Of a stretch of DNA of 64,000 nucleotides, positions 17,975 to 25,356 are shown in pieces; within the stretch, counting starts at the first letter, position 1; every line of letters begins with the position of its first letter. This DNA is from Methylophaga sp. (GTDB lineage Bacteria > Pseudomonadota > Gammaproteobacteria > Nitrosococcales > Methylophagaceae): positions 310,001 to 374,000 of the forward strand of contig PAJP01000023.1 of the NCBI GenBank assembly GCA_002706095.1, written 5' to 3'. A program made the translations under genes and the position numbers. The notes under the pieces are model-generated. The model saw only the letters and a list, made by a program, of their open reading frames with translations. It had not been told where the DNA came from and did not search any database.

Positions 17975-18490
17975 TTATACTGACAAATTAAAACAACAAC
18001 ACAACATGGCTTGCTTCAAATGCCGCTTCACGGTGCTGATCGATATAGCGAGTCTATTGGCTGTGTCGGCATAATTTAAGCCTTCCAGCTGAACGGCGAT
18101 AAATGTTTGACGAACATCTGTTTTCAGTTGTCTTAGTCGGTTATCCACCTGAATTAATAACTCTAAATGCTCCACTTGCTCTTCAGCTGATGGCGCTAAA
18201 TCTGGCTCAAGTTCGCTAACGCATTGCTGATAGGCAGTTTCAATGTTCTTTTTACGCCAATGATCGGTCAATAGGTGGCGAGCGACCGTTTTTAAATAAG
18301 CATCACTATCTTCAATAACATCGTTTTTTACCCGTTTTAACAAGCGCTCAAAGGTATCGTGTAGTAAGTCAGCAGCCAGGTGGTTGCAACCCAATTGTTT
18401 ATACAGCCAACTTCGCAGCCACTGTTGATTATGGATATACAACATTTCAATCTGCTTAGAAGCGTGTTGTTGTGAACTAGTATGTTTCAT
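17975..18490 (-). CDS. FecI-like ECF sigma factor
   Basis: Extracytoplasmic-function sigma factor of 171 residues, first gene of the minus-strand uptake cassette. Region 2 is visible around 15-85 (HLAADLLHDTFERLL, LLTDHWRKK), and region 4 around 105-165 carries a helix-turn-helix (YADTANRLAISISTVKRHLK). The family activates transcription of the cognate receptor when FecR signals. A 9+9-base palindromic Fur-box-like sequence lies 25 to 49 bases upstream, so iron repression is likely. No clear ribosome-binding sequence precedes the ATG at 18490. It is a paralogue of the sigma gene at 20313. Confidence 0.92.
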   Translation of the reverse strand: MKHTSSQQHASKQIEMLYIHNQQWLRSWLYKQLGCNHLAADLLHDTFERLLKRVKNDVIEDSDAYLKTVARHLLTDHWRKKNIETAYQQCVSELEPDLAPSAEEQVEHLELLIQVDNRLRQLKTDVRQTFIAVQLEGLNYADTANRLAISISTVKRHLKQAMLCCCFNLSV

Positions 18491-18652
18491 TCAAGAGATA
18501 TTTTTATAGGTGATAATGATAATGTTTCTTATTATCATTTGTTGTGGGGCAACTGTAAAGTGGAAGAATTTATATTTGAGAAACAGGCATTGATGCGAGA
18601 AAATGGTTCGTTTGTCGTCGATGACGATACTGAAACTCTTGAAAGTGATTAA
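18482..18652 (+). CDS. Possible short ORF (uORF) abutting prfC
   Basis: An open frame of up to 56 codons runs from an ATG at 18482 to a TAA at 18650-18652, three bases before the prfC ATG. Its 5' part crosses the start of the divergent fecI gene and the Fur box, so a shorter version beginning at the GTG near 18560 is more likely. The C-terminal half is acidic and protein-like (GSFVVDDDTETLESD). It has no homologue I recognise and no strong ribosome-binding site. It could be a leader peptide coupled to prfC translation, or chance. Confidence 0.25.
   Translation: MFHSRDIFIGDNDNVSYYHLLWGNCKVEEFIFEKQALMRENGSFVVDDDTETLESD
18512..18539. promoter_or_regulatory. Fur box upstream of the first fecI-like gene
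   Basis: AATGATAAT (18515-18523) and ATTATCATT (18531-18539) form a perfect inverted repeat with a 7-base spacer, and the left side continues as GATAATGATAAT, the Fur consensus half. It lies in the 165-base divergent spacer between fecI and prfC. Iron-dependent Fur binding is inferred from close sequence agreement. Confidence 0.8.
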
Positions 18653-18655
18653 ATT

Positions 18656-20233
18656 ATGTCTAGCCCAGTCCAAAAAGCGGCTTCAAAGCGCCGCACTTTT
18701 GCGATTATTTCGCATCCTGATGCCGGTAAAACGACCATCACTGAAAAACTCCTCTATTTCAGTGGCATGATCCAATCCGCGGGCAGTGTTAAATCTCGCA
18801 AGACTGATAAACATGCCACTTCTGACTGGATGGAAATGGAGAAGGAGCGGGGCATTTCTGTCACCTCATCAGTGATGCAGTTTCCATGGCGTGATGAGAT
18901 TGTGAATCTGCTTGATACACCGGGCCATGCTGATTTCTCGGAAGATACTTATCGCACATTGACCGCTGTGGATTCAGCCTTAATGGTAATTGATAGTGCC
19001 AAAGGTGTTGAAGAACGGACTATTAAGTTGATGGAAGTCTGTCGTCTGCGTGATACGCCGATTCTGACCTTTATTAACAAATTAGATAGGGAAGGTCGTG
19101 AGCCTGTTGAATTGTTGGATGAAATCGAAACGATTCTAAATATAGGCTGTGCGCCGATCACATGGCCTATTGGCATGGGTAAAGGCTTCAAGGGGATTTA
19201 TCACTTATTAGATGATAATGTTCATTTGTTCGAAGCGCATGCCAAAGAAGCGGGTGAAGTCATAGAAGGGCTTGATAACCCTCGCCTAGATGAGCTATTC
19301 GGTGGGCTGGCGGAAGACTTACGCATGGAGATTGAGCTGGTGCGTGGTGCTAGTAATGAATTTGACTTGGAGCTGTTTTTAGCTGGCGAGTTGTCACCTG
19401 TGTTTTTTGGCTCAGCGATGAATAACTTTGGTATTACAGAGTTATTGGATTCCTTTGTGAAATATGCGCCACCGCCACAATCTCGTGAGACAAAAACACG
19501 CGTTGTTGAGTCTGGTGAAGAGAACTTTAGTGGCTTTGTATTTAAAATTCAGGCCAATATGGATCCGAAACATCGTGACCGCATTGCTTTTTTACGCGTA
19601 TGTTCGGGTAAATACACAAAAGGTATGAAACTGCATCAGACACGTATTGGTAAAGATGTCACTATCGCGAACGCCGTGACGTTTATGGCGGCGGAACGCG
19701 AACAAGCTGAGGAAGCTTATCCAGGTGATATTTTGGGCATGCACAATCATGGCACGATTCAGATTGGCGATACATTCACTCAGGGCGAAGATCTTCAATT
19801 CACCGGCATTCCTTATTTCGCACCAGAGTTATTTCGTCGTGTCAGATTGAAAGATCCGCTTAAAAATAAAGCCTTATTGAAAGGCTTGCAGCAATTGAGT
19901 GAGGAAGGGGCAACACAGTTATTCCGCCCACTTGATAATAATGATCTCATTCTGGGTGCGGTGGGTGTGCTTCAGTTTGACGTGGTGGTTCATCGTTTGA
20001 AAGGTGAATATAACGTGGAATGTGCTTATGAAGCGGTTCAGGTATACACCGCCCGCTGGGTCTATTGTGATGATGTCCGTAAACTGGAAGAGTTTAAAAA
20101 GAAAGCGTCGCAAAACCTGGCATTGGATGGTGCCGGGAATCTGACTTATATTGCACCAACGCGGGTGAATCTTGACCTGACGATGGAACGCTGGCCGGAT
20201 ATTGATTTCCGCTCCACACGCGAACATCTCTGA
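18656..20233 (+). CDS. prfC: Peptide chain release factor 3
   Basis: Translational GTPase RF3, 525 residues, which removes RF1/RF2 from the ribosome after peptide release. The G1 motif HPDAGKTT (about 20-27), G3 [16 protein letters not shown] (about 87-102), G4 NKLD (about 141-144) and C-terminal domains match the family in order and length. It is a housekeeping gene set between two divergently oriented FecI/FecR/receptor cassettes. The spacer to the first fecI gene contains a Fur-box-like palindrome about 115-145 bases upstream. The ribosome-binding site before the ATG is weak, and an open frame ends three bases earlier. Confidence 0.96.
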   Translation: MSSPVQKAASKRRTFAIISHPDAGKTTITEKLLYFSGMIQSAGSVKSRKTDKHATSDWMEMEKERGISVTSSVMQFPWRDEIVNLLDTPGHADFSEDTYRTLTAVDSALMVIDSAKGVEERTIKLMEVCRLRDTPILTFINKLDREGREPVELLDEIETILNIGCAPITWPIGMGKGFKGIYHLLDDNVHLFEAHAKEAGEVIEGLDNPRLDELFGGLAEDLRMEIELVRGASNEFDLELFLAGELSPVFFGSAMNNFGITELLDSFVKYAPPPQSRETKTRVVESGEENFSGFVFKIQANMDPKHRDRIAFLRVCSGKYTKGMKLHQTRIGKDVTIANAVTFMAAEREQAEEAYPGDILGMHNHGTIQIGDTFTQGEDLQFTGIPYFAPELFRRVRLKDPLKNKALLKGLQQLSEEGATQLFRPLDNNDLILGAVGVLQFDVVVHRLKGEYNVECAYEAVQVYTARWVYCDDVRKLEEFKKKASQNLALDGAGNLTYIAPTRVNLDLTMERWPDIDFRSTREHL

Positions 20234-20274
20234 TGACTGAATAGTTATTGCCTGATTGAGGTTCGGTATTATAT

Positions 20275-20294
20275 GATAATGATTCTCATTTATC
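20275..20294. promoter_or_regulatory. Fur box upstream of the second fecI-like gene
   Basis: GATAATGATTCTCATTTATC agrees closely with the 19-base Fur consensus (GATAATGATAATCATTATC). It lies 18 bases before the second sigma-factor start, in the 79-base gap after prfC. Iron repression of the second cassette is inferred. Confidence 0.8.
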
Positions 20295-20312
20295 TAACCC
20301 ATCAGGCAGGCT

Positions 20313-20825
20313 ATGTCCGTTCTTCAGGAGTCAGAGCAACAAACGATATCTAATCTCTATCGTCAACATCATACTTGGCTGTTTCGGTGGTTACGCGGCA
20401 AAGTCGAATCCACCGAGTCTGCAGCAGACATTTCCCACGATATCTTTGTCACATTACTGGCGCGTGAAGAGCAACTCGTACTCACAGAACCTAGGGCTTT
20501 TTTGACAACATTGGCAAAGCGAAGTGTGGCTAATCACTGGCGACGTCAACAAGTAGAAAAAGCGTATTTGGAAGTCATTACCGATATGCCTGAAAGTCTC
20601 CAGCCTTCAGAAGAAGAACGTGCCATCATTGTCGAAACCATAGTGGATATAAACCGGCGCTTGCAGGGCTTACCATTGGATGTAAAGCGGGCTTTCCTCT
20701 ACGCGCAATTGGATGGTATGAAGCAACAGGAAATAGCTGAAAAATTAGCGGTGTCAGTGTCCACTGTTAAGCGATACTTAACTCGCGCAGCAGCGCAATG
20801 TTATTTTGCAATCACCGTCAAATAA
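20313..20825 (+). CDS. FecI-like ECF sigma factor (second cassette)
   Basis: ECF sigma factor of 170 residues. Region 2 (SAADISHDIFVTLLAREE, SVANHWRRQQVEKAY) and region 4 (KQQEIAEKLAVSVSTVKRYL) are clear. An AGGCAGG ribosome-binding sequence precedes the ATG. A strong Fur-box-like site lies just upstream. It starts a plus-strand cassette with its FecR partner (three-base gap) and a TonB-dependent siderophore-type receptor. It is clearly related to the sigma factor at 17975-18490, but the two differ enough that each probably serves its own receptor. Confidence 0.93.
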   Translation: MSVLQESEQQTISNLYRQHHTWLFRWLRGKVESTESAADISHDIFVTLLAREEQLVLTEPRAFLTTLAKRSVANHWRRQQVEKAYLEVITDMPESLQPSEEERAIIVETIVDINRRLQGLPLDVKRAFLYAQLDGMKQQEIAEKLAVSVSTVKRYLTRAAAQCYFAITVK

Positions 20826-20828
20826 TCC

Positions 20829-21797
20829 ATGTCAGACGCAATACAGCTTGAACAAAAAATCGCATTAGAGGCTATTGAGTGGTATCTGGCGTTATCCGAA
20901 CAGACGGACGACAAACTCTTGTATCAGCAATGGCAGTCGTGGTTGGCAGCCGATCCTCAGCATCAATTAGCTTGGTCAAGAATTGAACAAGTCAATCATG
21001 GACTTAATACCTTACCTACGCCATTATCACGCGCTATTACGGAAAAAACGCTGTTCAAAACAGATAAAAGTCGGCGACATGTCTTACGTTCTTTGGCTGG
21101 TATAGCGGTTATGAGTGGTGGCAGCTGGGTTTATTTTAAGAATGAGACTCTCTTGCTCCCGTTACTGGCTGATTACCGGACTGGAATTGGTGAAACCCGT
21201 TCGTTGACACTCTCAGATGGCACCCAAGTGGACATGAATGCCAATAGTGCCTTTTCTATTGCGTATTCAGAAAACCAACGACACCTGACGTTAATCAGCG
21301 GTGACATTATGATCACCACCGCGAAAGATACCAGACCTTTTTTATTGAAAACGGACTGGGCTGATCTCAAGCCAGTAGGCACGCGTTTTTATGTCAGGCA
21401 GCGAGACAACACGGCATTGTTGGCTGTTTATGAAGGTGCTGTCGATTTTATCCGGGGAAACCATCTGCCACTGTTAAGAGTGAAGGCTGGGCAACAGATC
21501 AGCTTTAATGCCACTGAGCTGGGAAGCGTTATGTCCGCACAGGAAAGCATGCTGGCTTGGCAACAATATATGCTAGTGGCTGATAACATGCCTCTAGCTG
21601 AGATAGTGGCTCAGTTACAAAATTATCATCATGGCTGGTTACGCTGTGACCCTTTAATAGCAGAACGTCGGGTATCTGGTACTTACCCTCTAAATAATAT
21701 AGATCAAGTTCTAAAAGCTTTAGCGGCAACACTTCAGCTTGAGTTGGTGTATAGAACACGCTATTGGATTACACTCAAACCACAGCAGAAAATTTAA
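20829..21797 (+). CDS. FecR-family anti-sigma/sigma regulator (second cassette)
   Basis: Membrane signal transducer of 322 residues between the receptor at 21874 and the sigma factor at 20313. The N-terminal part shows AIEWYLALSEQ and DPQHQLAWSRIEQV, one membrane span (about 88-105) and the periplasmic FecR domain with ETRSLTLSDGTQVDMNANS and PVGTRFYVRQ. The C-terminal segment NYHHGWLRCDPLIAERRVSG parallels the first cassette's FecR. The same order, fecI-fecR-receptor, is seen in ferric-citrate and pyoverdine-type systems, where a ligand-loaded receptor signals through FecR to free the sigma factor. Confidence 0.93.
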   Translation: MSDAIQLEQKIALEAIEWYLALSEQTDDKLLYQQWQSWLAADPQHQLAWSRIEQVNHGLNTLPTPLSRAITEKTLFKTDKSRRHVLRSLAGIAVMSGGSWVYFKNETLLLPLLADYRTGIGETRSLTLSDGTQVDMNANSAFSIAYSENQRHLTLISGDIMITTAKDTRPFLLKTDWADLKPVGTRFYVRQRDNTALLAVYEGAVDFIRGNHLPLLRVKAGQQISFNATELGSVMSAQESMLAWQQYMLVADNMPLAEIVAQLQNYHHGWLRCDPLIAERRVSGTYPLNNIDQVLKALAATLQLELVYRTRYWITLKPQQKI

Positions 21798-21873
21798 ATT
21801 TTTTGGTCTGTTTTTCATTCTCACGTGACACAACAAATAGACACCTATTTGTTAATGGAAAGTGAGGACTCTC

Positions 21874-24339
21874 ATGTTCAATAAACCCGCTTTATTAAGC
21901 GCAATGACGCTAACCACTGCTTTGCTCGCTACAGCTGGCGTGACCCTTTTATCCACCACACCTGTGCTGGCTGCGGAACAGACTTCGGCGCAGAGTGATA
22001 AAAAAATAAGCTTTAATGTTTCGGCAGGTGATTTGGCCACGGCTCTGAATCAGTTTGGACGACAAGCTGGCATTTTACTCAGCTTTTCACCTGAGCTCAC
22101 GGCAGCTTATAAAACCTCAGGACTGAAAGGTAAATATCCGATTAATGAAGGACTGCAAACCTTATTGCGAGGTACGCCTCTGTCCGTCGTTCAACAATCA
22201 GAAACCAGTTATCGGCTGACTAAAAGCAATGATAAATCAGCCGATTTACCCGTCGTGACTGTCACTGGACAGCAAACTTCATTTTCAGCGTATGACCCGA
22301 TAGAAAGTTACAATGCGGAGAGGAGCGCTAGTGCGACAAAAACGAATGCATCCATTATTGATACCCCACAGTCCATCTCGGTGGTCACACAGAAGCAGTT
22401 AGTTAATCGCGGTGTGAAAACCGTGGCACAAGCCTTGCAATATACGCCAAGCTTGAGTGTGCCATTTGGTTATGACACGCGTTACGACTGGTTTAGCTTG
22501 CGTGGGTTTGATGCTAAATCGCAGGTATATCGTGATGGTCTTTTAATACCAACGAGTACCTATGGCTTGCCGAGAGCAGATAGCTACGCACTGGAGCGGG
22601 TTGAAGTCATTCGTGGCCCGAGTTCTGTCACTTATGGGCAAGCGCAACCGGGTGGTTTGGTTAACTTAGTTAGCAAGCGGCCTACAGAAGACACCTTACG
22701 AGAGTTACGTCTATCAGCCGGCAGCGATGACTTTTTTGAGTTAGCGGGGGATTTTAGTGGCAAGGTTGATGATGAAGGTAAGCTTCTTTATCGACTGGCC
22801 TTTGTCGGAAATGATGCTAATTCTGAAGTCGATTATAACGATGCCAAACGCAAGATGGTGGCACCTTCATTAACCTGGAATATCAGTGATGACACACAAC
22901 TAACCGTATTGGCTGTTGAGCAGCACGATGAGCAAACCTATAGCTTTAATACGCATTTTACTTCCAATGTTTTGAATTACTTTAGTCGTAATTTTGGAGG
23001 TGCAGAAGTATTTGATCGTGAATTCGGCTTTTTTGATGGTGAGGAAGATTTTAATAAATTTGACCGTGATTATCGATCAGTTGGGTACGAGTTTTCACAT
23101 GCGTTTAATGACACCTGGTCTTTCAAGCAAAATCTTCGTTACGATGAAGTAGAACTTGATTACAGAACATTAAATTCAGCACTTCCTGGTACTAATTTGG
23201 TAGCTGGTACGCTCGGTAGAAGTGCCTCACGAATACATGAGGAACTTCATGCTTTAGCTGTCGATAATCAACTATTGTCACACTTCAATACTGGTTCGAT
23301 TTCTCATGATGTTCTTATTGGTTTGGATTGGCGTTACTCCCAAGCTGACGAAGAAAATTACACTGGAACTGCTTCAACAATAAGTTATATCAACCCTGAG
23401 TATGGCTCGCCAGTCGGTAGTCTATCTCTGAGCCGTGATAGGGATATTTATTCACGTCAAACGGGGATTTATATTCAAGATCAACTCGCTTATGAAAATT
23501 GGCGTTTATTGATTGGTGGACGTTATGACTGGGTGAAGAATGATGTTGATGTGAATTTCACCAATAGTACTGATGTTGATGCTGATAAGTCTGCGGAAGA
23601 TTTTTCAGGACGGGTTGGTCTGGTTTATAAGTTTGATAATGGTCTTTCACCTTATGTTAGCTACAGCGAATCATTTAATTTAGTAACAAGCACAGATGTG
23701 AATGGCAAGTTATTTGACCCAGAAAAAGCCAAGCAGTATGAAGTGGGCGTGAAGTATGAACCTCGAAATATGGATGGTTTTATTAGTCTTGCCGTATTTG
23801 ATTTGACCAAAGATGATTATGTGATTACAGAATATGATGCATTCAATTCTAATGGTGTGTCTCGTCAGGTAGGTGAGGTTAATTCGACAGGGGTTGAGAT
23901 TGAAGCTGGCTTAGAACTGTCAGAACAACTAAAACTCTCAGCCGCATATAGCTATGTCGATGCCCGAATTACTGAGAGCCCCAATAGCTGGGAAAAAGAT
24001 AGCCTTATTCCAAATCAGCCTCGACAAACAGCAAGCTTATGGTTGGATTACACACAAACAACGGGTGTATTGAAAGGTTTAGGAATGGGCGCTGGTGTTC
24101 GTTATGTAGGGGAGAGTACGTATATAGGTACGGATAGTTTGAGCACATCTACGGTGGATATTGAAACTGGTGGTTACACATTAACTGATGCCAGTATTCG
24201 TTATGACTTCGATGATGTCAGACTGGCGCTGAATGTCAGTAACTTATTTGATCGCGAATACACAACAACGTGTAATGACTTAGTCTGCTACTTTGGTGAT
24301 GGCCGTCGCGTAATAGCTTCAGCGACCTACAACTGGTAG
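21874..24339 (+). CDS. TonB-dependent siderophore receptor with STN domain
   Basis: Outer-membrane ferric-siderophore receptor of 821 residues. The ATG at 21874 is chosen over an in-frame GTG at 21862 because GTGAGG then serves as its ribosome-binding site. A signal peptide (to about residue 33, VLA/AE) is followed by an STN domain (about 45-115: ISFNVSAGDLATALNQFG), the TonB box DLPVVTVTG, a plug with DTPQSISVVTQ and ERVEVIRGPSSVTYGQAQPGG, and a barrel ending in Trp (ATYNW). This pattern is that of FpvA/FoxA-like transducing receptors. The siderophore is not identifiable. No biosynthetic genes are nearby, so it may take up siderophores made by others. Confidence 0.94.
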   Translation: MFNKPALLSAMTLTTALLATAGVTLLSTTPVLAAEQTSAQSDKKISFNVSAGDLATALNQFGRQAGILLSFSPELTAAYKTSGLKGKYPINEGLQTLLRGTPLSVVQQSETSYRLTKSNDKSADLPVVTVTGQQTSFSAYDPIESYNAERSASATKTNASIIDTPQSISVVTQKQLVNRGVKTVAQALQYTPSLSVPFGYDTRYDWFSLRGFDAKSQVYRDGLLIPTSTYGLPRADSYALERVEVIRGPSSVTYGQAQPGGLVNLVSKRPTEDTLRELRLSAGSDDFFELAGDFSGKVDDEGKLLYRLAFVGNDANSEVDYNDAKRKMVAPSLTWNISDDTQLTVLAVEQHDEQTYSFNTHFTSNVLNYFSRNFGGAEVFDREFGFFDGEEDFNKFDRDYRSVGYEFSHAFNDTWSFKQNLRYDEVELDYRTLNSALPGTNLVAGTLGRSASRIHEELHALAVDNQLLSHFNTGSISHDVLIGLDWRYSQADEENYTGTASTISYINPEYGSPVGSLSLSRDRDIYSRQTGIYIQDQLAYENWRLLIGGRYDWVKNDVDVNFTNSTDVDADKSAEDFSGRVGLVYKFDNGLSPYVSYSESFNLVTSTDVNGKLFDPEKAKQYEVGVKYEPRNMDGFISLAVFDLTKDDYVITEYDAFNSNGVSRQVGEVNSTGVEIEAGLELSEQLKLSAAYSYVDARITESPNSWEKDSLIPNQPRQTASLWLDYTQTTGVLKGLGMGAGVRYVGESTYIGTDSLSTSTVDIETGGYTLTDASIRYDFDDVRLALNVSNLFDREYTTTCNDLVCYFGDGRRVIASATYNW

Positions 24340-24347
24340 TTTTCAAC

Positions 24348-24379
24348 GGGTGGCATGACTTATCGTGCCACCCTTTTTT
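24348..24379 (+). terminator. Intrinsic terminator after the siderophore receptor gene
   Basis: GGGTGGCA pairs with TGCCACCC, and the inner stem extends further (TGA/TCG with one mismatch), followed by six T residues. It starts nine bases after the receptor stop codon. Confidence 0.88.
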
Positions 24380-24451
24380 CTTATTTGTTGCCAAACACTT
24401 ACTGACTCAAGCAGAATAGTCCTGAGCACTTCAGAGAAGAGGGGCAGGACC

Positions 24452-24904
24452 ATGAAAGTCAGATCGATTACCAAAAATAAAGGTAAACCTGTCATTGGCT
24501 TATCGCCAACAGATAGCTTGAATAAAGCGGTGGCGATGTTAATGGAGCACCGAATCGGTTCATTAATCATCACTGAGCCAACAGGTGCGATGGTGGGCAT
24601 TTTATCTGAGCGGGACATTCTTAAAATACTGGACACTCATCCAGAACAATGGAGTCAGATGTTGGTGAGTGATGCCATGACCCCAAATCCCTATACCTGC
24701 GAGCCGGATAATACGCTTGAAGAAGTCATGAATAAAATGGTGGAGCATAATATTCGTCACTTGCCAGTGGTATACAAAGGCAAACTGGAAGGGATGTTAT
24801 CTATCACTGATATTGTGGAAGAGTTGCTGAAAAAAGCGAAGTTCGAGAATAAGCTTTTAAAAAATTATATCCAGAACTGGCCGGATGCCGAACAGGAAAT
24901 CTAA
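24452..24904 (+). CDS. CBS-domain pair protein
   Basis: Cytoplasmic protein of 150 residues made almost entirely of two CBS motifs (about 15-65 and 75-135), which commonly bind adenosyl ligands such as AMP, ATP or NAD. The start at 24452 is favoured by the purine-rich AGAGGGGCAGG just upstream. Landmarks are MLMEHRIGSLIITEPTGAMV, ILSERDIL, VSDAMTPNP and MLSITDIVEELL. There is no attached enzymatic domain. It stands alone and is convergent with a DUF3579 gene, overlapping it by four bases at the stop codons. A role in sensing energy state is a family-level guess. Confidence 0.9.
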   Translation: MKVRSITKNKGKPVIGLSPTDSLNKAVAMLMEHRIGSLIITEPTGAMVGILSERDILKILDTHPEQWSQMLVSDAMTPNPYTCEPDNTLEEVMNKMVEHNIRHLPVVYKGKLEGMLSITDIVEELLKKAKFENKLLKNYIQNWPDAEQEI

Positions 24905-25194
24905 TTTGGCTCAGGTGGAAAATTGGTTGTGCGATCAATCTGCAGCTTATTGTCTTTAGCAAAATCCATCAAAAACTCGAACAGCATTTCATCTGTACTT
25001 TCCAATGATGCATCCACGACGACACATTTGATTCCGTCAAGAGTCGCTAGCCTGACATTAGGGTGAAAGATGATGCGACGCCCAGGGCCATACGAGGCAA
25101 CTGCTCCGCATAAGCGTTCGGCCCAATCACTTGGACGAAACTTTCCTCCGTCCAGAGTAATCCCGCGGATGATCACCTTTTCTGATATGGACAT
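24901..25194 (-). CDS. DUF3579 family protein
   Basis: Small cytoplasmic protein of 97 residues matching the DUF3579 family by IIRGITLDGGKFRPSDWAERL near the N-terminus. The family has no established function that I know. It is convergent with the CBS protein gene and divergent from ileS. The region between it and ileS, where ribF commonly sits in related bacteria, holds no other gene. Confidence 0.85.
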   Translation of the reverse strand: MSISEKVIIRGITLDGGKFRPSDWAERLCGAVASYGPGRRIIFHPNVRLATLDGIKCVVVDASLESTDEMLFEFLMDFAKDNKLQIDRTTNFPPEPN

Positions 25195-25356
25195 AAAGCG
25201 TCAGCTCAATTGTGATGGGTTAAAAGCGGCATTCTACTGCAAATAATCTTGTTTGCATAAGCACTGACTGTAAATAAAAGTGCTTTCAATGATTTAGGTC
25301 GGCAATAAAAATCCGTATAATCTCCGCTTTTAGTTTTCCTACTCTACGAGAATCTT

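Noticed and set aside
13087..18490. Methanobactin biosynthesis locus
   Set aside because: No precursor peptide, MbnB/MbnC or MbnP-like gene is present, and the upstream regulatory site looks like Fur.
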